Shown here: positions 6,688 through 12,959 of the stretch, one piece after another | Position numbering within the stretch: position 1 is the first letter of the stretch | Layout: each line of letters opens with the position of its first letter | NCBI GenBank assembly: GCA_027858215.1 | Contig: JAQIDD010000348.1 | Span: 1-12,959 of the forward strand | Source: Candidatus Delongbacteria bacterium | GTDB lineage: Bacteria; Bacteroidota; Bacteroidia; Bacteroidales; ML635J-15 | Length of the DNA: 12,959 nucleotides | Direction of reading: 5' to 3' | The notes under the pieces: model-generated | Databases searched by the model: none | Told to the model about the DNA's origin: nothing | Seen by the model: the letters and a program-made list of their open reading frames with translations, nothing else | Translations under genes and position numbers: made by a program

Positions 6688-8718
6688 TTAATAATTCACA
6701 ATATAAAACTCCGTACGCCGGTTTTTAGCCCTGCCTTCTTCCGTTTTATTACTGGCCACAGGTTGATTTTCTCCAAAGCCTTTATAATCCATGCGCGATT
6801 TATCAATCCCATTGTGATGGAGGTAATCATATACTGCCCTGGCACGCTTTCTGGATAAAGCCATGTTTGCTGAAGCTTTCCCGATGTTATCGGTATGGCC
6901 GTGTATTTCAAATTCAATGCTTGGGTTGTCGTTAAGAAATTCTATAAAATTATCCAGCACAATGAGGCTTTTTACATCAAATTCATCAGACCCAAAACCG
7001 AAATAGATGTCATTGATTTTTACAGCCTGTCCTTTTTCTATGGGTTTTACTTCCATATCAACATTTAGGTTTTTATCCGTCTCAATTTCTTCAGGGTCGA
7101 TGTATTTTGATGTAAAACTGTAGTTTTCTTTTTTTACCAGCATGATGTAATCATCTTCCTGTTCTTCATCCATTCGCACAGCAACAGCGTAATCTCCTGT
7201 TTCATCATTCACGATGCCTTCGGAAACTTCCGATGTATTGGTGTTTTTGATTTCAACATGGGCATCCGTAAGCGGAGTACCTTTTTCATCAAGAATTTGC
7301 CCCCTGACAAACAAAACCTCATCAGGCCTGGCATCTTCATACAATTTAAAGCTGAATATATCATATCCGCCTTTTCCTTTATCCGCCAGTTGATTTGATG
7401 CAAAATAGGCTCTGTTGCCCTGTGTGTTGACAACAAACCCCAGGTCATCTTTTTTAGTGTTAATGGGATAGCCAATGTTTACTGGTTTTTGCCATGCTCC
7501 GTCAATATATTGTGAGTAAAAAATATCGTATCCCCCAAGCCCGGCATGACGGTCTGACGAAAAGTAAAGTGTTTTATTGTCTGCATGAAAAAAAGGAGAT
7601 TTTTCATTTCCAGCTGTGTTGATGGAACTACCTATGTTCTTAGCTTCACTCCATGTATTATCTTCCTGCCGTTCGGAATAATAAATGTCACTGGTTTGTT
7701 TATCACCATTGTTTCCCATGTTTTCAGGCCTGATGCTGGCGAAAAATAGTGTATTGCCATCGGGAGAAATACTGGGTTGACTTTCCCATGTCCAATGATT
7801 ATTAATGTTGGGACTGAGGCTTATTAATTCTGTCCATCCACCTTTGGTCCGTTTGGACATATATATATCACAGTTACGGTAATCAGCGCTGACAAATTCA
7901 CATTGCGTAACAAACAAACAGGAATTGTCAATGGTTATGCTTATGCCGCCCTGATTATTGCCTTTGTTGAATGGAGGAGGCATGGCCTTGCTGTTGCTGT
8001 AATGCATATATGTTGTATCAGCTTTATGTGCCACGGTAAATTCTTCGATCATTCTGTCTCCATATATGCTGTTGATGTCATTTTTCAGGTAACGTATTGT
8101 AAAAAACATAAGTTCCCCGTCAGGTGAAATAAGCGGCAGGTATTCATCATCGGGTGTTGATACGCCTTTTACAGGTTCAGGATTGAAGGGCACAGGCTTT
8201 TGCTTTAATTTTCGTATGGTTTTCAATTCGTCAATTATGCTTTTTGCTGCTGAATATTCGGGATATTCTTTGTTGCCGTGTTCCAAATAAAATTCCAGAT
8301 ATTCCAGTGCTTTTTCATCTTCTTTATTAAGGTAGAAATTTTCTCCAATCAGATAATTTACCCTGTATTCATCGTATCCGGGACAGATATTCACCACTTT
8401 TATCATGTAATTTTGCGCTTTGGCCCTGAGTGTTTTTTTTTGTTTTGGTAATGTTGAGTTTTGATATTGTTGATATGCAATATCAGCAAGCACATAATAT
8501 GCATCAGCGAAATTTTGGTCTTCTTCTATGGCTTTCAACAGGTAGTTTTTGCTTTGATCACGGTCTTCATAATAGAGTTCGATGGCTTTATCAAAATGTT
8601 TTTCTGCTTTTTTATTTTCAGATATACCACAACTGTCACTGCGGGGCACCTGTGCACTAACCATTGTTTGAAAAACAAAGCCTGTAATAAATACAATAAT
8701 GAAGGATGTTACTTTCAT
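6688..8718 (-). CDS. PorE-like OmpA-family protein (TPR, PD40 propeller, carboxypeptidase-regulatory, OmpA domains)
   Basis: A 676-residue envelope protein. In order: signal peptide (residues 1-22, ending VSA-Q); TPR-like helices (about 35-170); a PD40/WD40-like beta-propeller (about 190-455) with repeats such as SPDGELMFF, SPDGNTLFFAS, NKTLYFSSDR and NRAYFASN; a carboxypeptidase regulatory-like beta-sandwich (about 468-555); and a C-terminal OmpA domain (about 568-676) with HGHTDNIG, NMALSRKRARAV and EGRAKNRRTEF, which binds peptidoglycan. The same order is found in PorE, which is thought to anchor the type IX secretion system of Porphyromonas to the cell wall. PorE is described as a lipoprotein, while this one shows no lipobox and looks like a signal peptidase I substrate. 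Bacteroidota often carry several proteins of this layout, so a secretion role is only a possibility. It probably heads an operon with the PagL-like gene. Confidence 0.9.
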   Translation of the reverse strand: MKVTSFIIVFITGFVFQTMVSAQVPRSDSCGISENKKAEKHFDKAIELYYEDRDQSKNYLLKAIEEDQNFADAYYVLADIAYQQYQNSTLPKQKKTLRAKAQNYMIKVVNICPGYDEYRVNYLIGENFYLNKEDEKALEYLEFYLEHGNKEYPEYSAAKSIIDELKTIRKLKQKPVPFNPEPVKGVSTPDDEYLPLISPDGELMFFTIRYLKNDINSIYGDRMIEEFTVAHKADTTYMHYSNSKAMPPPFNKGNNQGGISITIDNSCLFVTQCEFVSADYRNCDIYMSKRTKGGWTELISLSPNINNHWTWESQPSISPDGNTLFFASIRPENMGNNGDKQTSDIYYSERQEDNTWSEAKNIGSSINTAGNEKSPFFHADNKTLYFSSDRHAGLGGYDIFYSQYIDGAWQKPVNIGYPINTKKDDLGFVVNTQGNRAYFASNQLADKGKGGYDIFSFKLYEDARPDEVLFVRGQILDEKGTPLTDAHVEIKNTNTSEVSEGIVNDETGDYAVAVRMDEEQEDDYIMLVKKENYSFTSKYIDPEEIETDKNLNVDMEVKPIEKGQAVKINDIYFGFGSDEFDVKSLIVLDNFIEFLNDNPSIEFEIHGHTDNIGKASANMALSRKRARAVYDYLHHNGIDKSRMDYKGFGENQPVASNKTEEGRAKNRRTEFYIVNY

Positions 8719-8731
8719 ATCATTGATACTG

Positions 8732-8761
8732 CAAAAATAATGCTTAGCTTATTAACGCACT
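8732..8761 (-). promoter_or_regulatory. Candidate promoter for the OmpA/PD40 - PagL-like pair
   Basis: On the minus strand TATTTTTG (8739 down to 8732) is a perfect match to the Bacteroidota -7 element TAnnTTTG, about 13 nt before the ATG at 8718. The -33 element is weak: AGTG at 8761-8758 with an 18-nt spacer. The distance from -7 element to start codon is the same as in front of alaS, which gives some support. Confidence 0.4.
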
Positions 8762-8793
8762 CATTTTTTTTAAATTATTTATCCGGAAAAATA

Positions 8794-8807
8794 AATCTCA
8801 GAAGATT
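8794..8807 (-). terminator. Weak possible terminator after the prenyltransferase gene
   Basis: On the minus strand AATCT-TCTG-AGATT forms a 5-bp stem with a 4-nt loop. It overlaps the TAA stop and is followed by TATTTTT. The stem is short and AT-rich, so efficiency is doubtful. The position, between the prenyltransferase stop and the promoter of the next minus-strand gene, is the main support. Confidence 0.2.
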
Positions 8808-9681
8808 ACAGCATTGAGAGGATGGTAAAAAGAGCAAAAACAATGCTGGCAATGCCATTGAGTGTGCCAAAAGCCAGGTTTATCCTGGAAATATTGTTTG
8901 GTGTTACAATGCAATGTTGATAAATAAGTAAGGCTGTAAATAAAGCTGCTCCCAGCGAGAAAACCCAATTTCCCTGGTATATGATGCCGAAAACTAACAA
9001 AAACCCAGCGCTCAAAAGATGAGTTATTGCCGAAACAATAAGTGATTTCTTTCTTCCAAGCAGAACAGGCATGCTGAAAAGTTTGTTTTTTTTATCGAAA
9101 CTTTCATCCTGCAATGCATATAAAATATCAAAGCCTGCAGTCCAGAAAAGAACCATTCCAGAGAGCAATACAGGAAGCAGCTCGAAATGAGCACTTGCCA
9201 CCAGGAACGCTGCCGTTGGAGCAATGGCCAGTGAAAGTCCGAGAATATAATGAGATAATCCCGTGAATCGTTTGGTGTATGAATATCCTGTGATGATCAA
9301 CAGTGCCACGGGAGATAAAAAGAACACCAATTGATTGATGAACCAGGTTATGCCAACAAACAGAATCATGTTGATGATTATAAAAGCCAATGCATGATTG
9401 GGTTTGATTATCCCCGACGGGATTTCGCGGGAGGCAGTGCGTGGGTTTATTTTATCTATGTTGGCATCGGCATACCGGTTGAACCCCATAGCCGTATTGC
9501 GTGCCAGCACCATACAAATAATCACAAAAACAACATCTTTCCATTCAAAAGGATAGTTGTAATGAAAGATAGCCAAAAAATACCCGGTCAGTGCAAAGGG
9601 CAGAGCAAAAATACTATGTCTGAATTTCACAAAGGAAGCGTAGTCGTTTATTTTGGAGGCACTGTGTTTAAAGCTGAACAT
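8806..9681 (-). CDS. UbiA-family polyprenyltransferase (quinone biosynthesis)
   Basis: Integral inner-membrane enzyme that transfers a polyprenyl chain to an aromatic acid during quinone synthesis. Two aspartate-rich motifs that bind Mg-diphosphate are visible: NRYADANID followed by NPRTASREIPSG (residues 68-90), and DILYALQDESFDKK (185-198). Between and after them lie seven or more hydrophobic helices. The NRxxDxxxD form and the YALQDxxFD motif are those of the 'UbiA-like' subgroup that includes MqnP of the futalosine menaquinone route; no other menaquinone gene is here to decide. I chose the ATG at 9681 (291 residues) because family members begin shortly before DYASFVKFRHSIFALPFAL. An in-frame ATG at 9744 would add 21 residues without family resemblance and remains possible. 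It follows the PLP-enzyme gene on the same strand (27 nt from the ATG at 9744) and is probably in its operon. Confidence 0.92.
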   Translation of the reverse strand: MFSFKHSASKINDYASFVKFRHSIFALPFALTGYFLAIFHYNYPFEWKDVVFVIICMVLARNTAMGFNRYADANIDKINPRTASREIPSGIIKPNHALAFIIINMILFVGITWFINQLVFFLSPVALLIITGYSYTKRFTGLSHYILGLSLAIAPTAAFLVASAHFELLPVLLSGMVLFWTAGFDILYALQDESFDKKNKLFSMPVLLGRKKSLIVSAITHLLSAGFLLVFGIIYQGNWVFSLGAALFTALLIYQHCIVTPNNISRINLAFGTLNGIASIVFALFTILSML

Positions 9682-9771
9682 GCTGTAAAAGTAATAAAAA
9701 CCTTTGTTGTGAGTAAGGATGTCGTCAATTTGGATCCTGAACATTGTAGGTTTCTCTGAACAAAAAAAACA

Positions 9772-10848
9772 TTAGTTCCTGACAAACGTGTTTTGTTTCA
9801 TCAGGTTCGCAGTCAGGCAGGAGTGTATGGGAATAACTCCAATGGTATCGCCGGGACTGAGTTTGTGAAGTTGGGGATTTTTGCTTGAAATGGTACCGTG
9901 TTCTTGTGATAAAGCGGTAACGTAAGCTCGTGGTTGTAAGCGTTCAATATTATATTTTTCATCAACCAGAACAATTTCGCCGTAATGTGTCTGCCCGGTA
10001 TCATTGATGCTTGATTCCTTTGACAAATGAACCGCACCACCATGAATGACAATTTTGTTTTGTGCTGGTTGTACCGAAAGCACCGGGACAGCCAGTAAAC
10101 AGGCAATGTTTTCAAATTTACAAGCCCCCAATTGATACTGCATGTAATCGTAATACACAAAGTTGCCCGGGCGTAATTCATCAATGCCTGTAAAATCATT
10201 GCAGATGGCGGAAGAAGGTGTGTCACCCAGGCTAATCACAGGAGAATAATCTGCAAACTTAGCTTTCAGATGCCGAAGTTGTTGCAATGAATTTTTGTGC
10301 AATTCTTGTATTTCGGACTGGTTTTTAACGTGGTAAGTTTGCCCGTTATGCACCAAAAAGCCTTTGAAATGCAAATGACGTGATGACTGTAAGGCTATTA
10401 TTATTGTGTGTATGCTTTTGTAATCATGGGCAGCCAAACCTGTTCTGTTGGCGCCGGTGTCAATTTTTATCATCACGTCCACCTTACTTGTGCAATGTGT
10501 ATCCAGGTATTTTATGTAATTGCCTGATTCAAGAACAATACAGAAATTGCCGTGACAGGAAAAATATGCCAAATGGTGAGCTTGTTGCGGATTGAATAAG
10601 ATGGCAAGGCAGATATCTGTGAATCCTGATTTTTGAAATTGATATGCCATATCCATGTTGGAAACAGCAATTTTGTCAATGCCTTGGGTCTTGAACAGCT
10701 TGCCAATATCTGTGGATTGATGGGTTTTAAAATGCGGACGGAACATCAGCTTGTGTTGTTTGGCTTTGTCCTGCATGCGCCTGATGTTTTTTTCCACAAT
10801 GTTTTTTGAAACGATGAACAAGGGTTTTTCTGTTTCAGACAATTTCAT
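9772..10848 (-). CDS. D-serine dehydratase-like / D-threonine aldolase-like PLP enzyme (alanine racemase fold)
   Basis: A fold-type III PLP enzyme of 358 residues. The N-terminal alanine-racemase-like barrel carries the expected PLP lysine in RPHFKTH (K41 from this start). The C-terminal beta domain shows the eukaryotic-type D-serine dehydratase signature: EHGTI, then GDTIGVIPIHSCLTANL, where H342 and C344 would bind zinc. Known members use PLP and a metal to deaminate D-serine or D-threo-3-hydroxyaspartate, or to cleave D-threonine, so the exact D-amino acid is open. Cytoplasmic; no signal peptide. The ATG at 10848 (MKLSETEKPLFIV) is preferred. One at 10884 would add MLLLSSFQLNKN and run into the region that drives the divergent HD gene. 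It lies upstream of the UbiA-type gene, with which it is probably co-transcribed, although no pathway link is obvious. Confidence 0.88.
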   Translation of the reverse strand: MKLSETEKPLFIVSKNIVEKNIRRMQDKAKQHKLMFRPHFKTHQSTDIGKLFKTQGIDKIAVSNMDMAYQFQKSGFTDICLAILFNPQQAHHLAYFSCHGNFCIVLESGNYIKYLDTHCTSKVDVMIKIDTGANRTGLAAHDYKSIHTIIIALQSSRHLHFKGFLVHNGQTYHVKNQSEIQELHKNSLQQLRHLKAKFADYSPVISLGDTPSSAICNDFTGIDELRPGNFVYYDYMQYQLGACKFENIACLLAVPVLSVQPAQNKIVIHGGAVHLSKESSINDTGQTHYGEIVLVDEKYNIERLQPRAYVTALSQEHGTISSKNPQLHKLSPGDTIGVIPIHSCLTANLMKQNTFVRN

Positions 10849-10898
10849 ATTTTTGTTAAGTTGAAATGAGGATAATAATAACAAAAAAACAATACATT

Positions 10899-11468
10899 AT
10901 GAAAGATTTTATGAATGAAGCCAAATCCTTGTGGCCTGAACTGGAATGGATACAGGATGCAGATTTGCGTGAAAAAGTAACCAAAACCTGGGCACTGGCG
11001 CTTGAACGCAGTGTGCTTGATGCCGATGACCTCAAACGGATTCCTTTCACATTGCTGGCAGGGCCGGATTTGAAAGTGACGTTTATGGACCACAAGCAAT
11101 CTGTGGTACACATTGCCAGGGATGCCGGTGAAAAAGTCAACAGCTTTTATCATGGCGAACTGACTGTGGATATGGATGTGCTCATTGCCGGTGCTATCCT
11201 TGCGGATGTTGGAAAATTGCTTGAATATGTGCTGGATGGTGATGGAAACGCTGTGCAGGGAAATTACGGTAAGTATCTGCGTCATCCGTTTTCCGGCGTT
11301 TCTCTTGCTGAAGCCTGTGATGTGTCTGCCGAGGTGTGTCATATCATCGCAACCCATGCCGGCGAAGGCAATATGGTGAAACGAAGTACCGAAGCTTACC
11401 TGGTACATCATGCTGATTTTATGACCTTTTTGCCGTTTAAAGAACGCCTGATTGTTTCAGACAAATAG
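10899..11468 (+). CDS. HD-domain-like protein with a non-canonical 'AD' in place of 'HD'
   Basis: A 189-residue soluble protein resembling HD-superfamily phosphohydrolases. Histidines near H65 and H71 (MDHKQSVVHIA), LIAGAILADVGKLLEY (95-110), LRHPFSGV (128-134), ATHAGEG (151-157) and VHHADFM (169-175) follow the usual helix order of the fold. The central motif is normally LLHDVGK, but here A102 replaces the metal-binding His before D103. The protein may have lost ordinary metal-dependent activity, or the subfamily may bind its metal with the other histidines. I do not know the substrate. ATG 10899 (MKDFMNEAKS) is preferred over an in-frame ATG at 10866, whose extra residues (MRIIITKKQYI) look like read-through of the leader. 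It is divergent from the PLP-enzyme gene, with 50 bp between the chosen starts, so the two may share a control region. Confidence 0.82.
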   Translation: MKDFMNEAKSLWPELEWIQDADLREKVTKTWALALERSVLDADDLKRIPFTLLAGPDLKVTFMDHKQSVVHIARDAGEKVNSFYHGELTVDMDVLIAGAILADVGKLLEYVLDGDGNAVQGNYGKYLRHPFSGVSLAEACDVSAEVCHIIATHAGEGNMVKRSTEAYLVHHADFMTFLPFKERLIVSDK

Positions 11469-11507
11469 TGGTTGTCCATATAGTTGAAATAATGGGAGCT
11501 GATTATA

Positions 11508-11602
11508 CCGAAGTCCGTAGTCGGAAGTAAAGCATACATTAAAAAAAATTAATTAACATTGAAAATCCGACTACCGACTTCCGTCTTCCTTCTTCGGTCT
11601 TC
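11508..11602. repeat. Degenerate heptamer repeat in two inverted blocks
   Basis: The left block (11510-11530) reads GAAGTCC, GTAGTCG, GAAGTAA. The right block (11568-11602) reads CGACTAC, CGACTTC, CGTCTTC, CTTCTTC, GGTCTTC, the complement of the same GAAGTCG-like unit. The arms at 11508-11525 and 11566-11583 are complementary over 18 bp with two mismatches and enclose a 40-nt AT-rich spacer, so the RNA could fold into a long hairpin. It fills much of the 191-bp gap between the HD gene and cinA. It may be a dispersed intergenic repeat, a terminator for the HD gene, or both. No T-tract follows the right arm directly. Confidence 0.75.
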
Positions 11603-11659
11603 TGATTGATGCTTTTAAATGAAAGCTGTATTTTATAAACAGACTCTAAAATATGAATT

Positions 11660-12907
11660 GTGAAGTCAGTAATTATAAACATAGGCGATGAAATTCTCAT
11701 CGGGCAGGTGGTGAATACCAATGCAGCGTGGATGGGAGAGGAACTGAATAAAATCGGGATTTCTGTTGATAAAACCATCGTGATAAGGGACAGGGAGGAT
11801 GATATTCATCAGGCTGTGGATGAAGCCCTAAAAACCGCGTCGGTGGTTATCATGACAGGAGGTATAGGCCCTACAAATGATGACATTACCAAAGAAAGCC
11901 TTTGTTCTTATTTTGACACCCGCCTGGTGTTTTCAGAGGAGATGTATAGCCATGTGGAGGCTTTTGTCAAAAAAAGGGGCAGGGAGGTAAATGAAAATAA
12001 CCTCATGCAAGCCTATGTCCCTGAAAATTGCACCGTGCTTCCCAATAAGATTGGCACGGCGGCAGGGATGAAATTCACACAAGGCAATTCAGTGTTGTAC
12101 AGCTTGCCCGGCATTCCGTTTGAAATGAAAACCATCATGCGGGAGCAGGTACTGCCCGAACTTGTATCATCATATCAACTGCCTCCTGTCATTCACCGGA
12201 CCATCATGACCTTTGGCATTCCGGAAGCTTTCCTGGCAGAAAAACTGAAAGATTGGGAGAATAACCTGCCCCCTGAAATACAATTGGCTTATTTGCCATC
12301 GCCACGTGTTATCAGGATACGTTTATCTGTGTATGAAAATGCCGGATCCGTAATTCCACAATTGGATGATGCCATCAGCGCATTGCATGAAATCATCCCG
12401 GAAGCCATCTTTAGCGATATTGAACAAAACCTTGAAGAGGTGCTACTTAATCAACTCAGAAATTGCAAGTTAAGCATTTCAACGGCAGAAAGTTGTACGG
12501 GTGGTCTGATAGCTTCGCTGATTACATCCATACCGGGGGCTTCGGAAAATTTCACAGGCAGCGTGGTTGCCTACAACAACAACATAAAAACACAGATGCT
12601 GGATGTTCCGCAGGAGGTGCTTGAAACATACGGAGCGGTTAGTGAAGCGACGGTTGAGTGTATGGTCAAATCAGTAAAAAAACATTTTCACACCGATACG
12701 GCCATAGCGGTTTCGGGTATAGCCGGCCCCGATGGCGGTACAAAAGAAAAACCTGTCGGTACAACCTGGATTGCCGTGGCAGTGAAAGATAAGGTGATAA
12801 GCCGGAAATTTATGTTCGGAAGCACCCGTGAGGTGAACGTTCAAAAGGCGGCGTATTCAGGGATGTTTATGCTGCATAATGTGCTTAGGAATTTTAATAA
12901 ACAATGA
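11660..12907 (+). CDS. cinA: CinA-family protein (nicotinamide-nucleotide amidohydrolase / MoCF domain)
   Basis: A 415-residue two-domain CinA, normal full length. The N-terminal MoCF-like domain (about 1-170) shows INIGDEILIGQVVNTNAAWM, MTGGIGPTNDDITKE and LPGIPFEMK. After a linker domain, the C-terminal CinA domain (about 255-412) shows STAESCTGGLIASLI, AYNNNIK and SGIAGPDGGTKEKPVGTTW. The C-terminal domain deamidates nicotinamide mononucleotide for NAD recycling; the N-terminal domain in homologues hydrolyses ADP-ribose. A link to competence is historical and not shown here. The start is GTG at 11660: homologues begin at this residue (MKSVIINIGDE), a stop lies two codons upstream, and the nearby ATG at 11653 is out of frame. 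The gene stands alone downstream of the heptamer repeat. No promoter match is clear. The 52 bases after it are AT-rich with no hairpin. Confidence 0.95.
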   Translation: MKSVIINIGDEILIGQVVNTNAAWMGEELNKIGISVDKTIVIRDREDDIHQAVDEALKTASVVIMTGGIGPTNDDITKESLCSYFDTRLVFSEEMYSHVEAFVKKRGREVNENNLMQAYVPENCTVLPNKIGTAAGMKFTQGNSVLYSLPGIPFEMKTIMREQVLPELVSSYQLPPVIHRTIMTFGIPEAFLAEKLKDWENNLPPEIQLAYLPSPRVIRIRLSVYENAGSVIPQLDDAISALHEIIPEAIFSDIEQNLEEVLLNQLRNCKLSISTAESCTGGLIASLITSIPGASENFTGSVVAYNNNIKTQMLDVPQEVLETYGAVSEATVECMVKSVKKHFHTDTAIAVSGIAGPDGGTKEKPVGTTWIAVAVKDKVISRKFMFGSTREVNVQKAAYSGMFMLHNVLRNFNKQ

Positions 12908-12959
12908 TCTGTCAATAAAATCTGGTTTTTTTGTAAAAATATTTTGTTTTTAATAAAAA

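Noticed and set aside
8777..8796. Inverted repeat ATTTAT-N8-ATAAAT as terminator or operator
   Set aside because: The arms are only A and T in a very AT-rich spacer, so chance is likely and the hairpin would be unstable.
10866..10898. N-terminal extension of the HD-like protein from the ATG at 10866
   Set aside because: The added residues (MRIIITKKQYI) look like translated AT-rich leader; the ATG at 10899 gives a more natural start and leaves room for divergent control.
11508..11602. CRISPR array or mobile-element terminal repeats
   Set aside because: Units are only 7 nt with no unique spacers between them, and no transposase or Cas gene is present; it is a degenerate simple repeat.
12908..12959. 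Terminator or promoter after cinA
   Set aside because: The stretch has T- and A-runs but no stem, and TTTG-like words are not at promoter spacing.

Overview
The window looks like a chromosomal segment of an anaerobic or facultatively anaerobic member of the Bacteroidota. Four things point there: Bacteroidota-style promoter words (TTTG, a spacer of about 19 nt, then TAnnTTTG) in front of some genes; mostly no Shine-Dalgarno sequence; an OmpA/PD40/TPR envelope protein with the PorE-like architecture; and a long PagL-type outer-membrane deacylase. No tRNA, rRNA, CRISPR array, insertion sequence or phage gene was recognised. Apart from one frameshifted regulator, the window reads as ordinary core-genome DNA.

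Layout. (1) 1-244, minus: N-terminal fragment of a membrane-anchored protein running off the left edge, divergent from alaS. (2) 377-3001, plus: complete alanyl-tRNA synthetase. (3) 3176-5548, plus: a compact hydrogenase-maturation cluster. It holds hydG, two tandem small ACT-like proteins of the TM1266 'iron-only hydrogenase system regulator' type, and an Rrf2-family regulator broken by one missing G in a G-run. Its leader carries a possible promoter, an inverted repeat and an unusually good Shine-Dalgarno sequence. (4) 8718 down to 5555, minus: an envelope pair, a PorE-like OmpA protein followed by a PagL-like lipid A deacylase, ending against the Rrf2 gene with a 14-bp palindrome over both stop codons. 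(5) 10848 down to 8806, minus: a D-serine dehydratase-like PLP enzyme followed by a UbiA-type prenyltransferase. (6) 10899-11468, plus: an HD-domain-like protein whose 'HD' pair reads 'AD', divergent from the PLP gene. (7) 11469-11659: a spacer with two oppositely oriented blocks of degenerate heptamers (consensus GAAGTCG / CGACTTC). (8) 11660-12907, plus: cinA with a GTG start; the last 52 bases are AT-rich with nothing recognisable.

How the genes fit together. HydG cleaves tyrosine to supply CO and cyanide for the H-cluster of [FeFe] hydrogenase. The small proteins beside it, and an Rrf2 protein with three cysteines suited to an Fe-S cluster, would make a redox- or iron-responsive control module. 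HydE, HydF and the hydrogenase itself are not in the window, so they must lie elsewhere if the system works. The envelope pair suggests a link between peptidoglycan, outer membrane and LPS remodelling. The remaining genes (alaS, UbiA-type quinone prenylation, cinA) are housekeeping.

I see no clearly novel system. The best leads are the duplicated TM1266-like gene next to a frameshifted Fe-S-type Rrf2, the heptamer repeat, and the non-canonical HD protein.
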